Of a stretch of 64,000 nucleotides of DNA, positions 33,802 to 42,499 are shown piece after piece; within the stretch, counting starts at the first letter, position 1, and each line of letters begins with the position of its first letter. A model generated the notes under the pieces. That model was not told where the DNA came from. It saw nothing but the letters and a program-made list of their open reading frames with translations, and made no database searches. The stretch is from Phocaeicola plebeius (GTDB lineage: Bacteria > Bacteroidota > Bacteroidia > Bacteroidales > Bacteroidaceae). Position numbers and translations under genes: made by a program. The stretch covers positions 1 through 64,000 of the forward strand of contig JALEPZ010000012.1 of NCBI GenBank assembly GCA_022767125.1. Direction: 5' to 3'.

Positions 33802-36564
33802 ATGAACAAACGATCTATTTGGCTCATCCTCCTGCTGGCAGGAAACAGCCTGTATGCACAAGACTGGCCGACCGCCTCCCCCGAAGCACGTCCCGGCGCC
33901 CGCTGGTGGTGGCTCGGCAGTGCCGTCGACAAGACCAACCTGACCGACAACCTGGAACGTTACGCCCAGGCCGGACTGGGGGCCGTGGAAATCACCCCCA
34001 TCTATGGCGTACAAGGAAACGACGCCCATAACCTGCCATTCCTTAGTGCCCCCTGGATGGAAATGCTGCAGCATACCCAAGCGGAAGGGAAACGGCTCGG
34101 GCTGGAAATCGACATGAATACCGGTACCGGATGGCCCTTTGGAGGACCGAATGTCCCGCTGGAAGAAGCGGCCACGAAAGCCCTTTTCCGGCAGTATGAC
34201 ATCATCGGAGGAAGCGTCATCGACCTTCCCTTAGAGGTGGAAGACGAGAAGCAGCGTCCCTTCGCCGTACTGAGCCGCGTGATGGCCTATCAGAACGGGC
34301 GCTGTCTGGACCTGACGGCACAGGTACGCGACGGACAACTGCACTGGAAGGCCCCTGCCGGCAACTGGCACCTCATCGTGCTCCATGTCGGCAAGACCCT
34401 ACAGAAAGTGAAACGCGCTGCCCCCGGAGGAGAAGGCTACGTGATAGACCACCTGAACCGGAAGGCCGTCAAGCATTACCTGTCGGGATTCGACCAAGCC
34501 TTCCAGCAACATCAGACCGCCTGTCCGCATACGTTCTTCAACGATTCCTACGAAGTCTATCAGGCCGACTGGACGCCCGACCTGCTGGAACAGTTTGTCC
34601 GCCGCAGGGGGTACCGGCTGGAAGAGCATTTTCCGGAGTTCCTGCAGGAGCCGCGCGATGAAACGGCGGCACGTATCGTCAGCGATTACCGGGAAACCGT
34701 TTCCGACCTGCTGCTGGAAAATTTCACCCGCCAATGGACCGCTTGGGCGCACGGACACGGCAGCCTTACCCGCAATCAGGCACACGGCTCTCCGGCCAAT
34801 CTGATCGATGTATATGCTGCTGTAGATATTCCCGAATGCGAGGGCTTCGGACTGTCCCAATTCCATATCCAAGGCTTGCGGCAGGATACGTTGCACACCC
34901 GAAAGAACGACTCCGACCTCTCCATGCTGAAGTATGCTTCATCAGCTGCCCATATCTCCGGGAAGCCCTACACGTCGTCCGAAACGTTCACCTGGCTGAC
35001 CGAGCATTTCCGCACCTCACTGTCGCAATGCAAGCCCGACATGGACCTGATGTTCGTATCGGGCATCAACCACATGTTCTTTCACGGCACGACCTACAGT
35101 CCCCGGGAAGCGGCCTGGCCGGGATGGAAGTTCTATGCCTCCATCGACATGTCGCCCACCAACAGTATCTGGCGCGATGCACCGGCTTTCTTCCAATACA
35201 TCACCCGTTGCCAGTCGTTCCTGCAGTTCGGACAGCCCGACAATGACTTTCTGGTGTATCTCCCCGTCTACGACATGTGGGAAGAACAACCTGGCCGGCT
35301 GTTGATGTTCAGCATCCACGATATGGCCAAACGGGCACCCAAGTTTATCCAAACCGTCCACACCATCAGCGACTGCGGATACGACATGGACTATATCTCG
35401 GATGCCTTCGTTCGGACGACCCGCTGTCAGGACGGACAACTGGTAACGGCTGGAGGTACGGCCTACAAAGCGATGATTGTCCCCGGCGTACAACGGATGC
35501 CGACAGCCGTTCTGAAGCATCTGCTCGAACTGGCCCGACAAGGTGCGACCCTTATTTTTACCGAAAACTATCCGATGGATGTTCCCGGTTTTGGGCAACT
35601 GGAGAAACGGCGTACTGCCTTCCGCCACTGCCTGCAGCAGCTCCCTGCGGTAGATTTCCAGCAAACAACCATCACCCCTTTCGGCAAAGGGACACTGATT
35701 TGCGGCACGGACTATCGCTCCACCTTGCAGCAGAGCGGCGTGGTTCCGGAAGAGATGAAGACAGCGTTGGGGCTGAAATGCATCCGCCGCAGCCATCCAC
35801 AAGGACACCACTATTTCATCTCAGCCCTACAGGAAAAAGAAGTAGAGGGATGGACGACCCTGGCTGTCCCTGCAGAAGCGGCCATGATTTTTGACCCGAT
35901 GACCGGAGAAAAAGGGAAAGCCCGCCTGCGCCATCAAGGAGGAAAGACACAGGTCTACCTGCAACTGCACTCCGGAGAAAGCGTGATTGTACAGACGTTC
36001 CGTCAGCCATTGACCACAGCTGTTCCAGAATGGGCTTATCTGCAGGAACAGCCGCTCAGCCTCCGTATCGACCATGGCTGGCAACTGCACTTTACCGACT
36101 GTCAGCCGGCCATCGACGGCACCTTCGAGATAGACACGCCCCGTTCGTGGACCCAACTGGACATCCCGAATGCCACCACGACAATGGGTACCGGTATGTA
36201 CACGACGGAAATCACCCTTCCTGCCCTGGAAGCCGATGAATGGGTGCTCGACCTGGGGGATGTCCGCGAAAGTGCCCGTGTAAAGATCAACGGTCAGGAG
36301 GTGGGTACCGCCTGGGCCGTTCCCTTCCGACTGAAAGTAGGCCGTTATCTGCGTCCTGGCACCAACCTCATCGAGATCGCCGTAACGAACCTGCCTGCCA
36401 ACCGCATTGCAGACATGGACCGTCGGGGAGAGAAATGGCGCATCTTCAACGAAATCAACGTAGTGAACCTCCAGTACCAGACAACTCCTTACAACGACTG
36501 GACACCCGTTCCGTCCGGACTGAACAGCGCAGTGCGACTGATTCCCATGCGGCGGCTCCGCTAA
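33802..36564 (+). CDS. GH106 alpha-L-rhamnosidase
   Basis: Releases terminal L-rhamnose from rhamnogalacturonan oligosaccharides, feeding the rhamnose mutarotase encoded at 14897. Signal peptide MNKRSIWLILLLAGNSLYAQ. The barrel begins PEARPGARWWWLGSAVDKTNLTDNLERYAQAGLGAVEITPIYGV and continues with GLEIDMNTGTGWPFGGP, TFFNDSYEVYQADWTPDL and HGSPANLIDVYAAVDIPECEGFG, all typical of GH106. The long C-terminal part includes a glutamine-amidotransferase-like region and jelly-roll domains (WVLDLGDVRESARVKINGQEVGTAW). 920 residues is somewhat shorter than the best-known pectin-acting members. Last gene of the operon; a MITE-like element lies 46 bases downstream. Confidence 0.93.
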   Translation: MNKRSIWLILLLAGNSLYAQDWPTASPEARPGARWWWLGSAVDKTNLTDNLERYAQAGLGAVEITPIYGVQGNDAHNLPFLSAPWMEMLQHTQAEGKRLGLEIDMNTGTGWPFGGPNVPLEEAATKALFRQYDIIGGSVIDLPLEVEDEKQRPFAVLSRVMAYQNGRCLDLTAQVRDGQLHWKAPAGNWHLIVLHVGKTLQKVKRAAPGGEGYVIDHLNRKAVKHYLSGFDQAFQQHQTACPHTFFNDSYEVYQADWTPDLLEQFVRRRGYRLEEHFPEFLQEPRDETAARIVSDYRETVSDLLLENFTRQWTAWAHGHGSLTRNQAHGSPANLIDVYAAVDIPECEGFGLSQFHIQGLRQDTLHTRKNDSDLSMLKYASSAAHISGKPYTSSETFTWLTEHFRTSLSQCKPDMDLMFVSGINHMFFHGTTYSPREAAWPGWKFYASIDMSPTNSIWRDAPAFFQYITRCQSFLQFGQPDNDFLVYLPVYDMWEEQPGRLLMFSIHDMAKRAPKFIQTVHTISDCGYDMDYISDAFVRTTRCQDGQLVTAGGTAYKAMIVPGVQRMPTAVLKHLLELARQGATLIFTENYPMDVPGFGQLEKRRTAFRHCLQQLPAVDFQQTTITPFGKGTLICGTDYRSTLQQSGVVPEEMKTALGLKCIRRSHPQGHHYFISALQEKEVEGWTTLAVPAEAAMIFDPMTGEKGKARLRHQGGKTQVYLQLHSGESVIVQTFRQPLTTAVPEWAYLQEQPLSLRIDHGWQLHFTDCQPAIDGTFEIDTPRSWTQLDIPNATTTMGTGMYTTEITLPALEADEWVLDLGDVRESARVKINGQEVGTAWAVPFRLKVGRYLRPGTNLIEIAVTNLPANRIADMDRRGEKWRIFNEINVVNLQYQTTPYNDWTPVPSGLNSAVRLIPMRRLR

Positions 36565-36610
36565 TACCAACGGGCTGGTTCCTCTCCCAGCGACCTCCCT
36601 GCTATGGGGA

Positions 36611-36763
36611 GGCCTGTCCGGAAAACTTGGACTACCTATCCAACTGTCATGCTGAACATCGTGAAGCAGCTGAACCCCTCTACTTGCCGGTAACAGATTT
36701 CTCACTTCGTTTGAAATGACAGGGATGGATAAAGGAAAGCGGAAAAACAATTCTCGGACAGCC
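36611..36763 (-). mobile_element. MITE-like element, copy 3 (reverse orientation)
   Basis: Bounded by GGCCTGTCCGGAAAA (36611) and TTCTCGGACAGCC (36751-36763), which are inverted relative to each other. The inner core reads CTGTCATGCTGAAC...TTTGAAATGACAG, the reverse of copies 1 and 2. It is non-coding and lies between the GH106 stop and the tsf terminator. Confidence 0.75.
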
Positions 36764-36785
36764 TGGGGGCCGTTATACAGACAAT

Positions 36786-36823
36786 GAGGGCGTTTCAAAA
36801 CAATGTTCTGAAACGCCCTCTTT
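36786..36823. terminator. bidirectional terminator between GH106 and tsf
   Basis: GAGGGCGTTTCA (36786-36797) and TGAAACGCCCTC (36809-36820) form a perfect 12-base-pair stem with an 11-base loop, followed by TTTCT on the plus strand. It lies 26 bases beyond the tsf stop and terminates the translation operon from the other side. Confidence 0.75.
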
Positions 36824-36848
36824 CTGAATGGGAATCGTACGTTACGGA

Positions 36849-37841
36849 TTATTCAGCACGCAAAGTGAAACGCTTGAAGTCTACCACCTTCAGTTCGGGG
36901 TCAGATTCCTTCAACACGTCGGCGACTGTCTTCTTCGGATCCATGATGTCTTCCTGCTTCAGCAGGCAAACTTCCTTCAAGAACTTGCCCAGACGACCCT
37001 TGGCAATGTTCTCGATCATGGCAGCCGGCAGGTTGGCAGCCTTTTCTTCAGAAACCTTGGCAATGATTTCCTTGGCCTTGGCAATGTCTTCTGCTGTAAT
37101 CCAACCCTTGGCCATATTGCTTTCCATGTGCTCTTCGCTGTCAACATGAGCCGGGTTGATGCCGGCCTTCTTCAGGGCCACTTCCACAGCTTTCTGTACC
37201 TGTTCAGCCTTGGTCTTATCGATAGCGACCTGGATTTCGCGCTGCTTCACTTCTTCCGAAACACCGTTTTCGTCGATAGCCAACGGATTCATGGCAGCAA
37301 TCTGCATCACGATTTCGTGAGCCACCTTTTCGTCAGCCGCCTTGTTGAAGGCAGCGATGGTGCAGAGCGAGTTCTTGCCCTGGTGGTTGTAGATAGCTGT
37401 GCAGGCACCTTCAATGAAGTTATAGCCATCGAGTTCCATCTTCTCGCCCGTAATACCACTCCGGTCAGTCACAGCATCCTGCACCGTTCCGTTGCCCATC
37501 GGCAATGCCTTCACTTCGTCGAGCGACTTGCACTTGTTGGCAACCGCAGCATCCAGGATAGCCTGGGTCAGTGCCACGAAATCAGCGTTCTTGGCAACGA
37601 AGTCCGTTTCGCACTTCAAGGCAATGATAGCAGCGAATGTACCGTCTGTCTTTGCCAATACGCAACCTTCTGCAGCTTCGCGGTCGGAGCGCTTTGCAGC
37701 GACAGCCTGTCCCTTCTTGCGGATAATTTCCATTGCTTTGTCGATATCGCCGTTGGCTTCGGTCAAAGCGTTCTTACAGTCCATCATACCAGCACCCGAA
37801 ATCTTGCGGAGCTTGGTAATTTCAGCCATAGTTACAGCCAT
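36849..37841 (-). CDS. tsf: translation elongation factor Ts
   Basis: Nucleotide exchange factor for EF-Tu. The start at 37841 (MAVTMAEITKLRKISGAGMMDCKNALTEANGD) has the UBA-like N-terminal domain; a second ATG four codons on (MAEITKL) is an equally possible start. The signature ALKCETDFVAKNADF is intact, followed by the dimerisation domain and HVDSEEHMESNMAKGW. At 330 residues it is the longer Bacteroidales form. Last gene of the rplM-rpsI-rpsB-tsf operon, 157 bases after rpsB, and followed by a strong hairpin. Confidence 0.98.
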   Translation of the reverse strand: MAVTMAEITKLRKISGAGMMDCKNALTEANGDIDKAMEIIRKKGQAVAAKRSDREAAEGCVLAKTDGTFAAIIALKCETDFVAKNADFVALTQAILDAAVANKCKSLDEVKALPMGNGTVQDAVTDRSGITGEKMELDGYNFIEGACTAIYNHQGKNSLCTIAAFNKAADEKVAHEIVMQIAAMNPLAIDENGVSEEVKQREIQVAIDKTKAEQVQKAVEVALKKAGINPAHVDSEEHMESNMAKGWITAEDIAKAKEIIAKVSEEKAANLPAAMIENIAKGRLGKFLKEVCLLKQEDIMDPKKTVADVLKESDPELKVVDFKRFTLRAE

Positions 37842-37998
37842 AATAGTATATCTTTCTAAATTTATGTGGTTAATAATCGTTCGGAAAACAAAAATGAGAA
37901 TTGAGAATTGAGAACCGAGAATCCTAGAATCACCCATTCTTCTCAATCATCAATTATCAATTCTCACTTGTTGTTAAGGATAAATTCGTCGCTTGGAA

Positions 37999-38835
37999 TT
38001 ATGCTTCTTCGTCCTTGCCCATGTAAGCGGCAGCCTTGGATGCATTGATGGCATCTTCTTCAGCCTTGTCCATACGAGCCTTGGCAGATTTCTTCTTGGC
38101 AGCCTTCGGGGCATTTTCACCAGCAGCTTCCATGTCTACCTTTTCAGCCTTTCTTTCTTCCAGGCCTTCGGCCATGGCACCGCAGCAAGCATCCAGGATG
38201 ACTTCAATGCTTCTAGTGGCATCGTCGTTGGCCGGGATAACGAAATCTACGTTATTAGGATCGGAATTCGTGTCAACGATAGCGAATACGGGGATACCCA
38301 GACGGTTCGCTTCGCGGACAGCGATATTTTCCTTCAATACGTCAATCACGAACAAAGCAGACGGCAGGCGAGTCAGGTCGGCAATAGAACCGAGGTTCTT
38401 TTCCAGCTTGGCACGCTGACGGGAAATCTGCAGGATTTCGCGCTTTGACAGGTTAGCATATGTACCATCGCTCGTCAGCTTGTCGATGGTAGCCATCTTC
38501 TTCACAGCCTTACGGATAGTCGGGAAGTTGGTCAACATACCACCCGGCCAGCGTTCGATGACATAAGGCATATTCACGGCAGCGGCTTTCTCAGCTACTA
38601 CCTGCTTGGCTTGTTTCTTAGTAGCAACAAACAGGACTTTCTTGCCTGATTTGGCGATTTGCTTCAAAGCTTCAGCAGCTTCGTCTACTTTGGCAACGGT
38701 CTTGTTCAGGTCGATGATATGGATACCGTTGCGTTCCATGAAAATATAAGGAGCCATTGCGGGGTTCCACTTTCTCTTAAGGTGTCCGAAGTGGCAACCG
38801 GCTTCCAATAAAGTATCAAAATTTACTCTTGACAT
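37999..38835 (-). CDS. rpsB: 30S ribosomal protein S2
   Basis: Small-subunit protein S2. The start at 38835 (MSRVNFDTLLEAGCHFGHLKRKWNPAM) matches the family. Conserved blocks GIHIIDLNKTVAKVDEA, VATKKQAKQVV, VIERWPGGMLTNFPTIRKAV and PVFAIVDTNSDPNNVDFVIPANDDATRSI are present. The C-terminal 45 residues are a charged, alanine- and lysine-rich tail (EKVDMEAAGENAPKAAKKKSAKA) typical of Bacteroidales. The 225-base gap to rpsI on its 5' side holds no gene and could hold a leader for S2 autoregulation, but I see no known motif there. Confidence 0.98.
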   Translation of the reverse strand: MSRVNFDTLLEAGCHFGHLKRKWNPAMAPYIFMERNGIHIIDLNKTVAKVDEAAEALKQIAKSGKKVLFVATKKQAKQVVAEKAAAVNMPYVIERWPGGMLTNFPTIRKAVKKMATIDKLTSDGTYANLSKREILQISRQRAKLEKNLGSIADLTRLPSALFVIDVLKENIAVREANRLGIPVFAIVDTNSDPNNVDFVIPANDDATRSIEVILDACCGAMAEGLEERKAEKVDMEAAGENAPKAAKKKSAKARMDKAEEDAINASKAAAYMGKDEEA

Positions 38836-39060
38836 TGTTTTAATCTTTAAATCGTTTACTTTCTTTTTTGTTTTGTTTTGAACCAACTGGCGGGTAGTCT
38901 TTCCACAAACACTTGCAGAAAAAATCCTGCCGGTTTAGATACTAAACGCTTCTTTCAGTCGTTTGAGTTTTGAAGTTCTGAAGTTGTTAAGTCGACGGGC
39001 TCGTGTCTGTACCCATAAAAACAGACCCACTTACGAACTAAAACACAATAGAACTCAAAA

Positions 39061-39447
39061 TTAACGTTTACTGAACTGGAATCTACGACGTGCCTTGGGA
39101 CGTCCCGGCTTCTTACGTTCAACAGAACGCGGGTCGCGCGTCATGAAGCCTTCAGCACGCAATGCCTTCTTGTCTTCGGGATTGATTTTTACCAGTGCGC
39201 GGGCGATAGCCAGACGCAGGGCCTGAGACTGGCCGGTAAAACCGCCGCCATTCAGGTTCACCTTAATATCATATTTGCCAGCTGCTTCCAGCTTGTTCAG
39301 CGGCTGCAACACTACATACTGCAGAATTGTTGATGGAAAGTACTGCGCAAGGTCTCTCTTGTTGATAGTAATCTTTCCGTTACCTTCTTTGACGAACACG
39401 CGGGCTACTGCGCTCTTACGTCTGCCAATTGCATTTACAACTTCCAT
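39061..39447 (-). CDS. rpsI: 30S ribosomal protein S9
   Basis: Small-subunit protein S9, 128 residues. NAIGRRKSAVARVFVKEGNGKITINKRDL at the start and the basic tail RDPRSVERKKPGRPKARRRFQFSKR, whose last residues reach the P-site tRNA, are standard. It follows rplM by 6 bases. Confidence 0.99.
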   Translation of the reverse strand: MEVVNAIGRRKSAVARVFVKEGNGKITINKRDLAQYFPSTILQYVVLQPLNKLEAAGKYDIKVNLNGGGFTGQSQALRLAIARALVKINPEDKKALRAEGFMTRDPRSVERKKPGRPKARRRFQFSKR

Positions 39448-39453
39448 GCTTTA

Positions 39454-39915
39454 TTATTTAAGTACATTAATATCAATTACCTTCGGAGTCTGAGCCTCGT
39501 GCTTGTGTTCGCCACCGGCATACACATACAAGTTACCCAGCAACTTAGCTCCCAGACGATTCTTGGGAAGCATACCCTTCACAACTTTCTTCATCAGTTT
39601 TTCAGCACCGTTGGGCTTTGCCAGGATGGCAGCCGGAGTAGTTTCGCGCTGACCACCGGGATAACCGGTATAACGCAGGTAAACCTTGTCGGTCATCTTG
39701 TTACCTGTAAATCTTACTTTGTCTGCGTTGATGATGATGACGTTATCACCGCAGTCTACATGAGGGGTGAAGTTGGGTTTGTACTTACCTCTCAACAGTT
39801 TTGCAACCTTTGCACCGAGACGGCCTACGACCTGATCGGTAGCATCCACAACGACCCATTCTTTGTTCGCTGTTTCCTTGTTTGCAGAAATGGTCTTGTA
39901 ACTTAAAGTGTCCAC
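39454..39915 (-). CDS. rplM: 50S ribosomal protein L13
   Basis: Large-subunit protein L13, 153 residues, start MDTLSYKTISANKETANKEWVVVDATDQVVGRLGAKVAKLLRGK. The blocks DCGDNVIIINADKVRFTGNK and MLPKNRLGAKLLGNLYVYAGGEHKHEAQTP are intact. First gene of the operon, with a 124-base leader behind a perfect promoter at 40039-40069. Confidence 0.99.
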   Translation of the reverse strand: MDTLSYKTISANKETANKEWVVVDATDQVVGRLGAKVAKLLRGKYKPNFTPHVDCGDNVIIINADKVRFTGNKMTDKVYLRYTGYPGGQRETTPAAILAKPNGAEKLMKKVVKGMLPKNRLGAKLLGNLYVYAGGEHKHEAQTPKVIDINVLK

Positions 39916-40038
39916 TCTTGAAAAAATTTAATTTGTTAACTACTAAAAAACAATGTTCCGCACCCTGTCCTTCCCGGACAAAGAAGAGCAATGTGCTAAG
40001 AACTAAAATATTATCTCTTGTTGATAATAATCGGCTTG

Positions 40039-40069
40039 CAAAGGTACGGCTTTTCTTTCAATCCACAAA
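40039..40069 (-). promoter_or_regulatory. promoter of the rplM-rpsI-rpsB-tsf operon (TTTG-N19-TACCTTTG)
   Basis: On the minus strand TTTG (40069-40066) and TACCTTTG (40046-40039) are 19 bases apart, a perfect match to the Bacteroidales housekeeping promoter and the best one in the window. Confidence 0.9.
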
Positions 40070-40111
40070 CAATTTAAGTATTTTTTTCCTTGTGACGCCA
40101 AAGCGGCCCCA

Positions 40112-40298
40112 GGCTGTCCGAGAATTGTTATACCGCTTTCCTTTTTCCCCTGTCATTTCGAACGAAGTGAGAAATCTCTTCCTTTCTCTGTCATTTCGAA
40201 CGTAGTGAGAAATCTGTTAACACAAAGTGGATGTATTCAGATGCTTCACTACGTTCAGCATGACAGTTAGAGAGGTGCCCCAAGGTTTTCGGACAGCC
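40112..40298 (+). mobile_element. MITE-like element, copy 4 (most complete)
   Basis: 187 bases bounded by GGCTGTCCGAGAA (40112-40124) and TTTTCGGACAGCC (40286-40298), inverted repeats matching at 12 of 13 positions. Inside are two tandem TGTCATTTCGAACG-AGTGAGAAATCT half-sites and one CTTCACTACGTTCAGCATGACAG half-site. No coding capacity. It lies between the ribosomal operon promoter and the terminator of the DUF4488 gene. Confidence 0.8.
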
Positions 40299-40319
40299 CC
40301 CCCAACAGGAAAGCGCAGC

Positions 40320-40373
40320 AAAAAAAAAGACTCCTATGGGGTGCCTTCCCGTATTTCGCACACCCCATAGGAG
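40320..40373 (-). terminator. intrinsic terminator of the DUF4488 gene
   Basis: CTCCTATGGGGTG (40331-40343) and CACCCCATAGGAG (40361-40373) form a perfect 13-base-pair stem; on the minus strand it is followed by TCTTTTTTTTT. Confidence 0.85.
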
Positions 40374-40438
40374 CCCTATATCTGTTCCGGACGCAGCCGA
40401 GAGTAAGCCTTCCTGTCCGGCATTTCAAGCCTTGTACC

Positions 40439-40930
40439 TTAGCGGACCAGATTGTCCGGCATCTGTGCCGGCATCTCTACCCGTTTCCAGATTTCATGCA
40501 CCCACGAATCCACCTGGTTGCCGTTCGTATCGAACTTCACGAAGAACTTCACATACATTATGCTATGGTCATCGCTGAATTCATAGAACAATTCATTTTC
40601 CTGACCTTCCAACTGCGGCAAGTGGATGTTCTTCTTCACCACTTCCGTGTACGACTTCTCGGAATTGATATGGTACGAACCATAACCGATCATAATGGCT
40701 CCCTGGTTCATCATCACCAAATTGACGAAACGGCCGTCGTCGGATAGAATCTTCAGTGAATTACCGGTCTTCAATTCACCCGGCACATCCGGAGAACTGG
40801 AGCGATAGAAACACATCTGCCACACTCCGTTGAGCTGAGACGGGGATTTTTCATTCACATCTTGCGCCAGTGCGACTGACAGACTCATAGCCAAAAAGGC
40901 TATCCATGTAAGGAAATAACGTGTCTTCAT
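40439..40930 (-). CDS. DUF4488 exported lipocalin-like protein
   Basis: Bacteroidales-specific periplasmic protein of unknown function. The start at 40930 (MKTRYFLTWIAFLAMSLSVALAQ) gives a signal peptide. The mature 140 residues form one beta-barrel-like domain with the family sequence LNGVWQMCFYRSSSPDVPGELK, LKILSDDGRFVNLVMM, YTEVVKKNIHLPQLEGQ and a late HEIWKRVEMPAQMP. No catalytic residues can be suggested. Stand-alone gene ending at a strong terminator; the next gene upstream is asnS, 123 bases away on the same strand. Confidence 0.85.
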   Translation of the reverse strand: MKTRYFLTWIAFLAMSLSVALAQDVNEKSPSQLNGVWQMCFYRSSSPDVPGELKTGNSLKILSDDGRFVNLVMMNQGAIMIGYGSYHINSEKSYTEVVKKNIHLPQLEGQENELFYEFSDDHSIMYVKFFVKFDTNGNQVDSWVHEIWKRVEMPAQMPDNLVR

Positions 40931-41053
40931 AAGCAATATTTTTAGTTTGAGTTTTTTCAAGTATTTTTCTCAGCACCACAAATATACTTATTTATTTAGA
41001 AAAACACGCATTCCCTCCCATTTTTTTCTTCTTCAGGCTATTTTTTCTACATT

Positions 41054-42457
41054 CTAAAAGTCTGCGTTGTGCGGTGTACGCGGGAACGGGATGACATCGC
41101 GGATATTGGCCATTCCCGTCACGAACAGCAACAGGCGCTCGAATCCCAGGCCGAAGCCGGCATGAGGGCAGGTTCCGTACTTGCGGGTATCGAGGTACCA
41201 CCACATATCCTTCATCGGGATGTTCAGTTCGGTAATACGGGTCATCAACTTGTCGTAGTTCTCCTCACGCACGCTGCCGCCGATGATTTCGCCAATCTGG
41301 GGGAAGAGAACATCGGTTCCCTGTACCGTCTTGCCGTCGGCGTTCTGCTTCATGTAGAAAGCCTTGATTTCCTTCGGATAATCGGTCATGATGACCGGCT
41401 TCTGGAAATGTTGTTCTACCAGGTAACGCTCGTGTTCGCTGGCCAGGTCGCAACCCCAGTAGACGGGGAACTCGAACTTGTGGCCACCGGCAATGGCATC
41501 TTCCAGGATCTTGATACCCTCGGTATAGGGCAAACGGACGAACTCGGTCTCCACCACCTTCTGCAGGCGTTCGATCAGTCCCTTATCCACCATCTTGTTC
41601 AGGAACTCCAGGTCATCGCGGCAGTTGTCCAACGCCCACTGCACACAATACTTGATGAATTCCTCTTCCAGGTCCATCAGGTCGTGCAGATCGGCAAAAG
41701 CCACTTCCGGTTCCACCATCCAGAACTCAGCCAGGTGGCGCGGCGTATTGGAATTTTCGGCACGGAACGTAGGACCGAACGTATAGATAGCTCCCAGTGC
41801 CGTGGCAGCCAGTTCCCCTTCGAGCTGTCCCGAAACGGTGAGGCTGGCCTGCTTGCCGAAGAAGTCATCATCGTAGATGATTGACCCGTTCTCGTCCTTC
41901 TTCAAGTCATAGAGGTTCAGGGTGGTCACCTGGAACATCTGTCCGGCACCCTCACAGTCGGAAGCGGTGATGAGCGGTGTATGAAAATAGAAGAAACCAT
42001 GTTCGTGGAAGAAGCGGTGGATGGCGATAGCCATGTTGTGACGGATGCGGAAGACGGCACCGAAGGTATTGGTACGCGGACGCAAGTGGGCGATTTCGCG
42101 CAGGAATTCCATGGTGTGGCCCTTCTTCTGGAGCGGATACGTATTGTCGCACGTACCCAGCACCTCGATTTCGCGTGCCTGGATTTCGCAAGCCTGGCCC
42201 GATCCCAACGATTCCACCAGTTCACCGTTCACGCTCAGGCATGCGCCTGTCGTCACCAACTTCACCAGTTCGTCGCTGAAGTTGGCGAGATCGACCACGA
42301 TCTGTACATTATTGATAGTAGAACCATCATTCAAGGCAATGAAATTGACCTGTTTGCTACCCCGGCGGGTACGTACCCACCCTTTCACGTTGACCATTGC
42401 CCCGAAGTCGCGGCGTTTCAAGAGGTCAACCACTTTTGTTCTACGGATTGTTTCCAT
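41054..42457 (-). CDS. asnS: asparaginyl-tRNA synthetase
   Basis: Charges tRNA-Asn. The N-terminal OB-fold anticodon domain ([22 protein letters not shown]) is followed by the class II catalytic core with motif 2 in [25 protein letters not shown] and motif 3 in [29 protein letters not shown]. The sequence is of the AsnRS and not the AspRS type, and 467 residues is normal. Probably co-transcribed with the pseudouridine synthase 42 bases upstream. Confidence 0.98.
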   Translation of the reverse strand: METIRRTKVVDLLKRRDFGAMVNVKGWVRTRRGSKQVNFIALNDGSTINNVQIVVDLANFSDELVKLVTTGACLSVNGELVESLGSGQACEIQAREIEVLGTCDNTYPLQKKGHTMEFLREIAHLRPRTNTFGAVFRIRHNMAIAIHRFFHEHGFFYFHTPLITASDCEGAGQMFQVTTLNLYDLKKDENGSIIYDDDFFGKQASLTVSGQLEGELAATALGAIYTFGPTFRAENSNTPRHLAEFWMVEPEVAFADLHDLMDLEEEFIKYCVQWALDNCRDDLEFLNKMVDKGLIERLQKVVETEFVRLPYTEGIKILEDAIAGGHKFEFPVYWGCDLASEHERYLVEQHFQKPVIMTDYPKEIKAFYMKQNADGKTVQGTDVLFPQIGEIIGGSVREENYDKLMTRITELNIPMKDMWWYLDTRKYGTCPHAGFGLGFERLLLFVTGMANIRDVIPFPRTPHNADF

Positions 42458-42499
42458 GAATCTTTCAGTTTTAAATTGTATTTCTCGCTTAGTAGTACC

